In this document: positions 46,739-55,931 of the stretch, one piece after another | How positions within the stretch are numbered: position 1 is the first letter of the stretch | Layout: the number at the start of each line of letters is the position of its first letter | Assembly (NCBI GenBank): GCA_014055465.1 | Contig: WIAF01000012.1 | Coordinates: 53,796-117,795 of the forward strand | Direction: 5' to 3' | DNA from: Nitrospira sp. CR1.1 | GTDB taxonomy: Bacteria; Nitrospirota; Nitrospiria; Nitrospirales; Nitrospiraceae | Length of the DNA: 64,000 bases | Notes under the pieces: generated by a model | Seen by the model: only the letters and a program-made list of their open reading frames with translations | Told to the model about the DNA's origin: nothing | Database searches by the model: none | Program-made: the position numbers and the translations under genes

Positions 46739-47436
46739 CAACATCCTGCGACCTCGATTTGGAAAAGCGCCACGCGGCGCTGAAGGCGACTGAATTCGTC
46801 CATGACGGCATGGTCGTCGGGCTGGGAACCGGTACCACGTCGAAACATCTCATTATCGCCCTTGGAGAGCGGGTGCGCTCGGGGCTCAAGATTCAAGCCG
46901 TTCCCACGTCTCACGACACGGCCGCCCTCGCGAGACAATCCGGCATTCCTCTGATCGAATCCGACAATGCCTGGATGATCGATGTTGCGATCGACGGAGC
47001 CGACCAGGTTGATCCCGCATTGAATCTCGTGAAAGGCGGCGGTGGCGCGCTGCTGAAGGAAAAAATCGTGGCAGCCGCCGCGAAACGATTTATCGTCATG
47101 GTCGACCACACGAAACTCGCGCCGGCGCTCGGCGGCAGCTTTCCCCTGCCCATTGAAGTGGTGCCGTTTGGATGGGGCAGCACGGCGCGACACATCGAAG
47201 AGGCCTCAGGGGGCAGGGCCGTATTGCGCCAGCACAATGGGAACGTGTTCCAGACCGAAGCCGGGCATGTCATCCTCGATCTGCATATGCCGAACATCGA
47301 TGACCCAGCCGCACTCGAAATTGAACTGAACCAGATTCCCGGTATCGTTGAAACCGGTCTGTTCATCGGGCGGACCAGCATCCTGATCGTCGGCCATGGA
47401 CAAGGCGCCGACATCACCCATGCCCCGGAGTCATGA
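46735..47436 (+). CDS. rpiA: Ribose-5-phosphate isomerase A
   Basis: 233 residues. GLGTGTTSKHLI, the DVAIDGADQVDPALNLVKGGGGALLKEKIVAAAAKR block with catalytic Asp/Lys, and GGSFPLPIEVVPFG are intact. Interconverts ribose-5-P and ribulose-5-P. Overlaps glk and the aminopeptidase gene by four bases each, so the cluster pgi-pgl-glk-rpiA-pepN is one coupled transcript. Confidence 0.96.
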   Translation: MTTSCDLDLEKRHAALKATEFVHDGMVVGLGTGTTSKHLIIALGERVRSGLKIQAVPTSHDTAALARQSGIPLIESDNAWMIDVAIDGADQVDPALNLVKGGGGALLKEKIVAAAAKRFIVMVDHTKLAPALGGSFPLPIEVVPFGWGSTARHIEEASGGRAVLRQHNGNVFQTEAGHVILDLHMPNIDDPAALEIELNQIPGIVETGLFIGRTSILIVGHGQGADITHAPES

Positions 47437-50210
47437 ACGAGGCGCACGGCGATCCGCCGGTGACACGCCGGCAGACGGCGGCGCTGATCGTGCGTGCCGC
47501 CACCCATGCGGTCCTGTGGCTGAGCGCATGGCAGGGAGCGGCGTCCCTGTTCTTCGTGCCGGCAGCCTGGAGCCGAACGAATCCATCACACAACCAACGA
47601 CAGCCTAAGAACACTATGATGACCCCACCTTCACCTGCGTCCGATCCTTACCGCCTCCCGCGCCACGTCATTCCCACACACTATGACCTGCGGATTGAGC
47701 CGGATCTCCAATCACATTCGTTTACGGGACACGAGATGGTTACCCTGACCGTGACCGAATCCACCAACGAGATTCTCCTCAACGCGACGGATCTGGACAT
47801 CTCGACCGCGACATTGTCGGGTGAGGGACAACCTCCCCGCACCGGAACTGCGCGGATGGACGATGAACACCAGCGATGCCGCATCACCTTTCCATCCGCT
47901 ATCCAACCGGGCGTATGGAGGTTAGGCCTCGCCTTTCGCGGCACATTAAACGACAAGTTACGCGGCTTCTATCGCAGCACGTATAAAGATGACCGTGGCA
48001 TGGCGCATACCCTCGCCGCCACGCAGTTTGAAGCCACGGACGCACGACGGGCGTTCCCTTGTTGGGACGAGCCGCAGTTCAAGGCCGTGTTCGCCGTGAC
48101 CTTAGCCATCGACCCCGCTCTGACGGCCATCTCGAATACGCGAATCGTCGACGACCGGATCGAGGGCGGCAAACGAATCGTGCGGTTCGCGGAATCCATG
48201 AAGATGTCCACGTATCTGGTGGCCTTCATCGTCGGCGAACTGGTGTCGACAACCCCGATCATGGCCCGGCAGACGCCGGTTCGCCTGTGGTCCGTGCCGG
48301 GCAAGCAACACCTGACCCCATTCGGGCATGAGATCGCCGTCTACTCACTCAATTTTCTAGCCGAGTACTACGATATTCCCTATCCGGGCGACAAACTTGA
48401 CCTGATCGCCATTCCCGATTTCGCCTCCGGCGCGATGGAGAATCTGGGCGCCATCACCTTTCGGGAAACCGCCTTATTACTCGATCAACGCACCGCCACG
48501 CACGCGGAGCAAGGACGTATTGCGGATGTCGTCGCCCATGAGAACGCGCACATGTGGTTCGGTGACTTAGTCACCATGGCCTGGTGGAACGGGCTCTGGC
48601 TCAACGAAGCCTTCGCCACATTCATGGAAATGCTGGTGGTCGATGCCTGGAAGCCGGAATGGGAACGCTGGACGGCCTTTGGCATGGCACGCGCCGCCGC
48701 CCTCTCGGTGGATGGATTACTGAGCACGCGACCCATTGAATTTCCCGTGCGCGCGCCGAAGGAAGCCGAAGCCATGTTCGACGTGCTGACGTACGAGAAA
48801 GGCGCCTCAGTCCTTCGCATGCTGGAACAGCATATCGGCCCGACAGTGTTCAGGGACGGCGTACGCCACTACCTGACGGCGCATGCCTATGGAAATGCCG
48901 AGACCACCGACCTTTGGGTCTCCCTTGGACAAGCCTCCAAACAGGATGTCCCGGCCCTCATGAACGAATGGATATTCTCGCCCGGCTATCCCTTGCTCTC
49001 GCTGGCTGTCGAGGCGCCCTCCACGCTGACGCTGACACAACGCCGGTTCACCTATGCCCAACACTCCTCCACGACACCAGCCGAGGCGGCGGCGCCACGC
49101 TGGCAGGTTCCGGTTCAATTGCGCATCACCACGGCGCGAGGCACTGAAACCAGACGCATTCTGCTCAGTGATCGGGAGAATCGCATCTCCCTGCCCGAAG
49201 GCTGGACCTCGGTGCTGGCTAACGAAGGGGGACACGGGTTTTACCGCGTTCGATACAGCGCCGATTTACTCAGCGGCCTGCAGAAGGACGGCCTGAACCA
49301 TCTGGCTCCGGTGGAACGATTCAATCTCTTGAATGATACCTGGGCCGCCACCCTGGCCGGCATGGTCTCGTCGGCCGACTACCTCGCCTTGACCGAACAT
49401 TTCCGCGGGGAAGAGGACCCCCATGTCTGGGCCGTCATGTTGGGGTCATTCTCCACGATCAATCATCTCCTGGCCGAAGACGATCGACCGTTGCTGGCTG
49501 CGTTGGTACGCGACCGGGTCGCGCCCTTGTTTCAGCATCTCGGATGGACGCCGCGCGCCGACGAGCGTGATCTCGTCAAAGAATTGCGCGGCGACATCAT
49601 TCGCGCGCTAGGCACGCTGGGACGCGACGAGAGCGTGCAAGCTCAAGCGCATGACGCCTACACAGCCCTTCAGCAGCAGTCGCGGCCCATCGACCCCAAC
49701 GTGATTCCAGCCCTGGTCTCCATCCTGGCCTTTACCGGTGATGCGGCTCGCTATGAAGAATTTGCCGGCCGGTTCCGTCACGCAGCCACCCCGCAAGAAG
49801 AACGCCGCTATCTTTTTTCTCTTGCCGCGTTCCGAGCACCCGACCTGCTGGAGCGGACGCTGGCGAAAACCTTGACCGACGAGATCCGCACTCAGGATGC
49901 GCCGTTCCTGGTCAGCAGCCTTCTCCACAATGTGTACATCCGCGACAAGGCCTGGGAATTTGTGAAGACCAATTGGGAGCGGATGGATAAGCTGTTTCCC
50001 AAAAGCGGGTTGCGGAGAATGTGCGGAGGGATCACCGGCCTCTCAACCCCTGAATTGGAACGGGACGTCCGGGACTTTTTTGCGTCCCGCAAGATTGACC
50101 TCGGCGGAAAGACGCTGGAGCAGTACTTAGAACAACTGCGGATCGCTGTCGAGTTTCGTACACGCGATCGCGAGGCGATTCGCGCCGTGTTGGCTCGCAA
50201 GATGACCTGA
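47433..50210 (+). CDS. M1-family zinc aminopeptidase (PepN/APN-like)
   Basis: 925 residues from ATG 47433, which overlaps rpiA by four bases; ATG 47616 would remove a hydrophobic N-terminal piece (VLWLSAWQGAASLFFVPAAW) that might be a signal anchor, so the cell location is unclear. Motifs: substrate-binding GAMENLGAITFRE, the zinc motif HENAH at 369-373 with third ligand Glu392 in NEAFATF, and the ERAP-like C-terminal domain with 24-residue helical units. Cleaves N-terminal residues from peptides. Link to the sugar genes looks positional rather than functional. Confidence 0.94.
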   Translation: MNEAHGDPPVTRRQTAALIVRAATHAVLWLSAWQGAASLFFVPAAWSRTNPSHNQRQPKNTMMTPPSPASDPYRLPRHVIPTHYDLRIEPDLQSHSFTGHEMVTLTVTESTNEILLNATDLDISTATLSGEGQPPRTGTARMDDEHQRCRITFPSAIQPGVWRLGLAFRGTLNDKLRGFYRSTYKDDRGMAHTLAATQFEATDARRAFPCWDEPQFKAVFAVTLAIDPALTAISNTRIVDDRIEGGKRIVRFAESMKMSTYLVAFIVGELVSTTPIMARQTPVRLWSVPGKQHLTPFGHEIAVYSLNFLAEYYDIPYPGDKLDLIAIPDFASGAMENLGAITFRETALLLDQRTATHAEQGRIADVVAHENAHMWFGDLVTMAWWNGLWLNEAFATFMEMLVVDAWKPEWERWTAFGMARAAALSVDGLLSTRPIEFPVRAPKEAEAMFDVLTYEKGASVLRMLEQHIGPTVFRDGVRHYLTAHAYGNAETTDLWVSLGQASKQDVPALMNEWIFSPGYPLLSLAVEAPSTLTLTQRRFTYAQHSSTTPAEAAAPRWQVPVQLRITTARGTETRRILLSDRENRISLPEGWTSVLANEGGHGFYRVRYSADLLSGLQKDGLNHLAPVERFNLLNDTWAATLAGMVSSADYLALTEHFRGEEDPHVWAVMLGSFSTINHLLAEDDRPLLAALVRDRVAPLFQHLGWTPRADERDLVKELRGDIIRALGTLGRDESVQAQAHDAYTALQQQSRPIDPNVIPALVSILAFTGDAARYEEFAGRFRHAATPQEERRYLFSLAAFRAPDLLERTLAKTLTDEIRTQDAPFLVSSLLHNVYIRDKAWEFVKTNWERMDKLFPKSGLRRMCGGITGLSTPELERDVRDFFASRKIDLGGKTLEQYLEQLRIAVEFRTRDREAIRAVLARKMT

Positions 50211-50233
50211 CAGGATCGAAATCGTCTCTCGCG

Positions 50234-52906
50234 TCATTCGTGCCGAAGCACGGTTAAGGGGGGCTGGCCGAGAATGCGGTAGGTGCTGAGGAATCCGACG
50301 AGGAGCGTCAGCAGAACGGTACAGGCCAATCCGATGCCGAGCAAGGGCAATTCCAACGCCCAGGGCAATTCCAGGATATAGCGTAAGATCGCCCAGGCGA
50401 ACAGACTGGCCAGGGCGACGCCGATCACCCCCGCCACACATCCCAGCACAGCATATTCGGCCGCAAACGACCGCGCAATCAACCCGCGGGTTGCGCCAAG
50501 CGCTTTGAGGATCACCGCCTCATACAACCGTTGATACCGCGTGGCCGCCAGCGCCGCCGCCATCACCAGCGCTCCGGCCATCAGGCAAAACAGCGCAACG
50601 CCGCGAATCGCCAGCGACAGACGATCGAGCACGCGCGCAAAGCTGCTCAAGACTTCGCCGATGTTGATGGCCGTGACATTGGGAAACGCCGCGACCACGG
50701 CCGACTGAAGGGCGACTTCGTCCTGGGGAGCCACCCGAACCGTGGCGACGTACGTCATCGGCGCCGCATCGAGCGAGCCGGGCGAGAAGATCATGTAGAA
50801 ATTGGTTGAGAAGTTCCCCCACTCGACTTTTCTGATGCTGCTCACCTCGGCTTGCAGAATGGTCCCTTGAATGTTGAGATCCAGCAGGCTGCCGATGTCG
50901 AGATCGAGACTTTTGGCGGCTTCCTCTTCGACAGACACCTGCGGCCTCGAAAACACCTGCCCCGGCTTCCACCAGGCGCCTTTCACAATCGTATTATCCT
51001 TGGGCACGTGATCGAGAAACGTCAGCACATATTCGCGATTCGCGTACCAGCTCTTGCGTTTCTCATCCTTCGATTGGGTAGGCGGCTCCTCCTGCTGGGA
51101 CTCGCGCTCGTCGCTGACCGTTCTCCCGTTGATGGCATGGATCCGCGACCGCACCAACGGAGTCAGGTAAGGAGCGAGATCGCCGGTGCGTCGATGAACC
51201 AGCTCGCCAAAAGCCTTCGTCTGATCGGGTTGAATGTCGATAAAAAAGAAGGTCGGCGAATCGGACGGACGGTTTTCTCCCACCTGCCGCACGAGCGCAT
51301 GTTGAAGTAACGCGATGGCCAGAATCACCATCACGCCGACGCCGATGGACACCATCACCCCCAGGGTGTGTCCGCCCGGACGCTGAAGGTTGCTGAGCGC
51401 CTGTCGCAAGGACAACGCCCCCGGCGCCGGCAATGCTCGCAATCCGCGCAGGAGCGCCTGGGCCGCCGCGGCCAAGCTCACTATGGCTACCAGCAACCCG
51501 CCGATAAACAGGCTTCCGATCGCCAGCGATCCAGCCTGCCACATAGAGAGCCCTGCCAGTCCGATCCCGATTCCTACCGCCGTAACGGTTCGAAGAGGAT
51601 CCGCCGTCATCAAACGTACTGCGCGTCTCCACCAGGATCTCTCGCGTCGCACCAGCGAGGCGCCTGCGCGTTCCACGTCACGCCTGAAGATGGCCGCCGG
51701 CTTGATGTCCCGAATAGTCAGCAGAGGCCACAGGCTGAATAACAGCGTCGTCAGTACGCCCAGGCCCAGGCCTTTCCCAAGCGGCGCCACTGCCGCGAAG
51801 GAGAGTACGGAGGTAAACTCGACTTGCTGGAGCACGTCTGTCGCCAGCAAGGTGGACACCGCCTGCGGAAGGACCGCTTGCAAGGCGACCCCAATGCCGA
51901 TCCCCGCCACGCTGCCCAACAGGCCTAAGCCGACGGCTTGGCCTAGATAGGAATAGATGATGGTTTGGGTATCCGCCCCCACAGTCTTGAGAACGGCAAT
52001 AGAGGGAAGCTTTTCCCGGACGAAAGCGTGAATCGACAGCGCCACGCCGATCCCTCCGACAAACAGTGCCGTCAGCCCGACGAGCCCGAGATACCGCGCC
52101 AATTGATCGAGAAACTGCTTGAGCTGTGGTTGAGCATCCCGATACGAAGACACGCGCGCGGAGTCGGCCGCGAGACGTCCCCGAAGCTCGTGGACAAGCG
52201 GGGATAGCGCCACGGAAGAGGGAAGTTTCAACAGATGCCGTTCGCGCAATCGGCTCCCCGGCTTGATGAGATCGGCTGCTGCCAGCCCTTCCTGCGAAAC
52301 CAGCACGCGCGGGCCGAGGCTGAACATGTTGGCCATGCGATCCGGCTCCGTATGAATCACGCCCGTGATCCGGAATGAAGCCTGCCCAATCCTGATCGCG
52401 TCGCCCACGACCAGGCCCAGCCGGATCAGCAACGCTTCCTGGACCACCGCTCCATGGCACATATCTCCACAGCGCTCACCTGCAAGGTGAAGCAATTCGG
52501 TCAATGGCCGATCCGGGTCCACCCGCACCACGCCATACAAGGGGTACCGTGCTTCGATCGCTTTCAACTCGACAAGCTGGCTGACGTCAATTCTGCCTTG
52601 GGCCCGATCAACTCGCGCCACCATCGCGACCAGTTCAGTCACACGCGTGGCCACGATCCCGCGCGACGCAAGATCCGTCAGCACGGCGGAGCCCGGCCCG
52701 CCTAGAGGTCTGGACAGCCGGATTTCCAGATCGCCCCCGAGCAACCCGCGCGCCTCTCTGAGAACTGCGCGCTCCACATTGGTCGAAAAGAGCGACACCC
52801 CGAGCACCGCCCCGACGCCGAGTGCGATGCAGGCGAGAAAATACACAAAATGCCGCCAGGACGACCGCAATTCCCGCCAGGCCAGGATGAGCCAGAACGG
52901 CATCAT
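50234..52906 (-). CDS. ybbP: ABC transporter permease, YbbP/FtsX family
   Basis: 890 residues with two FtsX-type permease units and a long extracytoplasmic domain each. Membrane spans: near the N-terminus (WRHFVYFLACIALGVGAVLG), a trio at about 255-390 and another trio at about 420-540, then the last set at about 760-890 (FCLMAGALVMAAALAA ... VLLTLLVGFLSTY). COG3127 type. It shares a four-base overlap with the upstream ATPase gene and probably exports or releases lipids or lipoproteins, a role inferred from the family. Confidence 0.92.
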   Translation of the reverse strand: MMPFWLILAWRELRSSWRHFVYFLACIALGVGAVLGVSLFSTNVERAVLREARGLLGGDLEIRLSRPLGGPGSAVLTDLASRGIVATRVTELVAMVARVDRAQGRIDVSQLVELKAIEARYPLYGVVRVDPDRPLTELLHLAGERCGDMCHGAVVQEALLIRLGLVVGDAIRIGQASFRITGVIHTEPDRMANMFSLGPRVLVSQEGLAAADLIKPGSRLRERHLLKLPSSVALSPLVHELRGRLAADSARVSSYRDAQPQLKQFLDQLARYLGLVGLTALFVGGIGVALSIHAFVREKLPSIAVLKTVGADTQTIIYSYLGQAVGLGLLGSVAGIGIGVALQAVLPQAVSTLLATDVLQQVEFTSVLSFAAVAPLGKGLGLGVLTTLLFSLWPLLTIRDIKPAAIFRRDVERAGASLVRRERSWWRRAVRLMTADPLRTVTAVGIGIGLAGLSMWQAGSLAIGSLFIGGLLVAIVSLAAAAQALLRGLRALPAPGALSLRQALSNLQRPGGHTLGVMVSIGVGVMVILAIALLQHALVRQVGENRPSDSPTFFFIDIQPDQTKAFGELVHRRTGDLAPYLTPLVRSRIHAINGRTVSDERESQQEEPPTQSKDEKRKSWYANREYVLTFLDHVPKDNTIVKGAWWKPGQVFSRPQVSVEEEAAKSLDLDIGSLLDLNIQGTILQAEVSSIRKVEWGNFSTNFYMIFSPGSLDAAPMTYVATVRVAPQDEVALQSAVVAAFPNVTAINIGEVLSSFARVLDRLSLAIRGVALFCLMAGALVMAAALAATRYQRLYEAVILKALGATRGLIARSFAAEYAVLGCVAGVIGVALASLFAWAILRYILELPWALELPLLGIGLACTVLLTLLVGFLSTYRILGQPPLTVLRHE

Positions 52907-53613
52907 ATCTGGTCGCCGGCCTCGTGGTAGTGAGATGAGGTGAGCTGATCAGACCCAATCCGGCCATCTCGCAGGGTAATGACCCGCTCCATCGAAGCAG
53001 CCAATTGCAGATCGTGCGTGACCAGAACCAGGGTGGTGCCGGCATCCCGGTGCAATGCCATGATGAGCTGGATCACCTGCTGCCCCGTATGAGAATCCAA
53101 GTTCCCGGTCGGCTCATCGGCCAATAGGATCGGTGGCCGGCAGGCAAACGCACGCGCGACGGCAACCCGCTGCTGTTCCCCTCCGGAGAGCTGAACCGGA
53201 TAGTGCGAGACCCGGTGCCCTAACCCCACCGCCTGCAACAATTCGAGGGCCCGTTGGCGGGCATCACGGTCGCCTGCCAGCTCCAGCGGAATCGACACGT
53301 TCTCCAACGCAGTCAACGTCGGAATCAGGTGAAAGGACTGAAAGATATACCCGACGTTGGCCAGGCGCAGACGCGCCATCGCCTTTTCGCCAAGTCCCGT
53401 AATTTCACGTCCGTTGAGCCAGATGGCTCCGGATGTCGGCCGATCAAGCCCCGCGATCAAACCCAGCAGGGTAGACTTGCCGCTCCCGGACGGCCCGACA
53501 ATTGCCACGGTTTGCTTCTCTGGAATGTCCAGGGTGACATTGTCGAGAATCGTGACCGTCTCGCCTCCGGCTTCCAGTTGCATCGTCACATGTTGGGTGG
53601 CAATCATCGTCAT
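52903..53613 (-). CDS. ybbA: ABC transporter ATP-binding protein, YbbA/LolD type
   Basis: 236 residues. Walker [14 protein letters not shown]-loop in [17 protein letters not shown], signature [15 protein letters not shown], Walker [15 protein letters not shown] and His-loop VTHDLQLA are intact. It pairs with the FtsX-type permease that follows. Divergent from the tesA-like esterase gene, the same three-gene layout as ybbA-ybbP/tesA in E. coli. Confidence 0.93.
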   Translation of the reverse strand: MTMIATQHVTMQLEAGGETVTILDNVTLDIPEKQTVAIVGPSGSGKSTLLGLIAGLDRPTSGAIWLNGREITGLGEKAMARLRLANVGYIFQSFHLIPTLTALENVSIPLELAGDRDARQRALELLQAVGLGHRVSHYPVQLSGGEQQRVAVARAFACRPPILLADEPTGNLDSHTGQQVIQLIMALHRDAGTTLVLVTHDLQLAASMERVITLRDGRIGSDQLTSSHYHEAGDQI

Positions 53614-53665
53614 GGTGATCCGTCGACCGCATGTTCAAAAACAGTTTTCATATTATACTGTACAG

Positions 53666-54466
53666 ATGACGAGCGGCCCCGACCTTTTCCGACTCACCTC
53701 ATGTCTGTTCAGAGGCGGCCTCATGGCGCTGCTCTTGAGCGGGCTCGTGGGCTGCGACCAATCTTCCTCCGGGTCTCCCTCTTCGCCCACCCCCGCTGAT
53801 CTTTCCAGGCCTCAGGCATCGAGTGAGGACAAGCCCGCACCGGATCCGCCTACCTCGGCGGCAATTCCACAATCCGACAACCGGCCCAGAATCGTCGCAT
53901 TCGGCGATAGTTTGACCGCCGGCCTGGGAGTCTCCCCCGACCAGACGTACCCTGCGCAACTTCAGAAACAGCTCGATGCACTCGGCCTTCATTATCAGGT
54001 GCTCAATGCCGGCGTCAGCGGAGAGACGTCGGCTGGCGGACTCCGTCGAGTATCCTGGGTGCTGGCCGGAAAACCGTTTCTGGTGATTCTCGAATTAGGC
54101 GGAAATGACGGACTGCGTGGCCTAGGGCTGCCGGAAACACGTTCGCACCTGGACGCGATGATCACACAATTGAAGGAGGCCCGGGTGCAGGTGATTTTGG
54201 CGGGCATGAAGCTGCCGCCGAACTACGGGGAAGAGTATACGACCACATTTGAAGCGATGTATCGAGACCTGGCGAAGGCTCATTCCCTTCCACTGATTCC
54301 GTTTCTTCTGAAAGGAGTAGGCGGTGATCAGACGCTTAATCAACCCGATGGCATCCATCCCACCGGGGAAGGCTATCGGATTGTGGTGCAAAACGTGCTG
54401 CACACACTGCTTCCGCTCCTAAAAAGCCGCGAATCCAGCCACGCGAATCCAAAAAAGAAGGCGTGA
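53666..54466 (+). CDS. tesA: SGNH-family lysophospholipase/arylesterase, TesA-like lipoprotein
   Basis: 266 residues from ATG 53666; ATG 53723 is an alternative that would begin right at the signal. A lipobox LSGLVGC directs lipidation, unlike soluble E. coli TesA. Catalytic blocks are FGDSLTAGLG (Ser), NAGVSGETSAGG (Gly), ELGGNDGLRG (Asn) and DGIHPTGEGY (Asp and His). Hydrolyses acyl esters or lysophospholipids in the periplasm. The -10-like TATACT ends seven bases before the ATG, so the message may be leaderless or the start is later. Confidence 0.88.
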   Translation: MTSGPDLFRLTSCLFRGGLMALLLSGLVGCDQSSSGSPSSPTPADLSRPQASSEDKPAPDPPTSAAIPQSDNRPRIVAFGDSLTAGLGVSPDQTYPAQLQKQLDALGLHYQVLNAGVSGETSAGGLRRVSWVLAGKPFLVILELGGNDGLRGLGLPETRSHLDAMITQLKEARVQVILAGMKLPPNYGEEYTTTFEAMYRDLAKAHSLPLIPFLLKGVGGDQTLNQPDGIHPTGEGYRIVVQNVLHTLLPLLKSRESSHANPKKKA

Positions 54467-54509
54467 AACATTCTCTCCGTCCTTCTGTAACGGAGGAACA
54501 TTTCACGCC
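54460..54509 (-). terminator. Intrinsic terminator overlapping the tesA stop codon
   Basis: On the minus strand GGCGTGAAATGTTCCTCCGT pairs with its complement across a 9-base loop, about 20 pairs with a few mismatches, and is followed by TTCTTTTTTGG. It ends the minus-strand transcript of the 58-residue membrane protein. The hairpin includes the last codons of the tesA-like gene, so it can also affect that message. Confidence 0.75.
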
Positions 54510-54529
54510 GCTCGATCTGGAAAAGCTAG

Positions 54530-54706
54530 TTAGCTCTTCTTGAAGAAGGTGTCGTACACCCCGAATGCCAGGATCAAGGCGATCAAGGTGTAATAGAGGC
54601 CCGTGATACCACTGTAATCCGGCGGACCTTCACTGACATTGGCCAATGCATTGGTCGCCTGAAGCGCCCCGATTCCACCCAAGACTCCTGCTATCAGCTT
54701 GTTCAT
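54530..54706 (-). CDS. Small membrane protein (58 residues)
   Basis: ATG at 54706 follows GGGGGAG at ideal spacing. The product has a signal-like N-terminus (MNKLIAGVLGGIGALQA ... ALANVS), a short periplasmic part (EGPPDYSGITG) and a hydrophobic C-terminal span (LYYTLIALILAFGVYDTFF) ending KKS. No family recognised; size and layout resemble small single-span subunits or accessory proteins. Its own terminator follows at 54460-54509, so it is a separate transcript. Confidence 0.75.
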   Translation of the reverse strand: MNKLIAGVLGGIGALQATNALANVSEGPPDYSGITGLYYTLIALILAFGVYDTFFKKS

Positions 54707-54847
54707 GATCTCCCCCTTGTAGTCAAGGAATGCCCAAAGAGGCCCGCATTGTACTGAAGGGACCAGGGATGACGCAAGGGGGGAGAAAAAAGAAGGCTGC
54801 GGCCCGGAGTCACACAGAAGAGCGCCTGTTTGGACGAAGGATCGCCC

Positions 54848-55786
54848 TTACACCTTCCCCAGTGCTTTCAGCATCGCCGCCACATCTCGACAGGTATCGG
54901 AGAGCCCTTCCAATCGGCGTCCTTTGTCGGTCAAGAGACCGGCAATAGCCCTGACTTCGCTCTCGAACTGTTCAACATGGCGGGAAAGTTCGCTGGATTT
55001 CCCAAGAGAGGCCTTTTGTTGCTCTAACTCTCGTTGGAGATCTTGACACGTTGCTTGCAAAGACTTGGCTTCCTTGACGGAGACTTCCAGATCCTGAGTC
55101 AGACGGGCGACCACCGCGTCCCGATTGCGAATATCCGTATCGAGTTCGATTTGCGCGACTTCGCTTTCCCGCCTTCGTTCATCCAATTGCTGAATGATCC
55201 GCGTCCAGGTCGAAACCAGGCCCGGTTCGATATCGGGCTGAGCGGGAACTGGCTGACCGGATTGAATGGCCTGAACCACCCGTTGCATCCAATCGCTGAA
55301 TTGATTCAGTTCGCTGAGTTTCACATCACCGGAAGGGGCGGATTTCGCCGTGGCCCTCTCAGCCTCAGGGCGAGGGGCCGCAGGTCGCGCCCTGGGAACT
55401 ACCCGCGCCTTCGACCAGCGGTGATACTCGAGCAGCGCGGCCACGCCGTGCCGGCAGATGGGTTGTTCGTGTAATGTGCAGGAGCACGCAGCCTCCAGGT
55501 GGCCATTCTTGAGACAAATGGTCTGCTCATACAGCCCGGAATTGCCCATCACAGACGAAGTGAACTCGGTATCCGAGGCGTCGGTCAGTTGCACCCGGCG
55601 TTCCGTCTGGTACTGCCTTCCGATTTGGAACGCATTGGGCTCCACGATGGAGCTGATCATGTCCGCCTCCAATAAACTGAGGCGATCCGCCGAACATGCG
55701 ATTTTCCCCCGCATCGTGCCACCTGTGGAATGGTTGGTTCCAGTGAGTCGCCCTTGCAACTTGTCGAACGATCGCCGCAGTGTCAT
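54848..55786 (-). CDS. SWIM zinc-finger protein with C-terminal coiled coil
   Basis: 312 residues from ATG 55786. A SWIM domain is visible as CSC..HEQPICRHG (CxC then CxH) at about residues 105-120, preceded by a beta strand-rich segment YLTDAS-like, where the chain reads GNSGLYEQTICLKNGHLEAA. After a Pro/Ala-rich linker, residues about 220-300 form a coiled coil (VARLTQDLEVSVKEAKSLQA; LQRELEQQKASLGKSS). SWIM domains bind DNA or proteins in SWI2/SNF2 helicase contexts, but no helicase is adjacent. Likely a DNA- or protein-binding adaptor; function unknown. Confidence 0.75.
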   Translation of the reverse strand: MTLRRSFDKLQGRLTGTNHSTGGTMRGKIACSADRLSLLEADMISSIVEPNAFQIGRQYQTERRVQLTDASDTEFTSSVMGNSGLYEQTICLKNGHLEAACSCTLHEQPICRHGVAALLEYHRWSKARVVPRARPAAPRPEAERATAKSAPSGDVKLSELNQFSDWMQRVVQAIQSGQPVPAQPDIEPGLVSTWTRIIQQLDERRRESEVAQIELDTDIRNRDAVVARLTQDLEVSVKEAKSLQATCQDLQRELEQQKASLGKSSELSRHVEQFESEVRAIAGLLTDKGRRLEGLSDTCRDVAAMLKALGKV

Positions 55787-55931
55787 GGAACAATTACCTC
55801 TGAGGCCTATCACCCAGGCACGGAACCTGAGCGTGCGCCAGGCTCCCCCATGCGACCGTCCCAATGACGGGGGGCGCCTGGAGAGGCCGAACCAATTCGG
55901 CAGGGCCGCCCTGACTCGACCACTGAATCTC

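Noticed and set aside
53641..53665. LexA-like box near CTGTACAG
   Set aside because: The CTGT and ACAG halves are adjacent rather than spaced by 8 bases, so it does not fit a LexA site.
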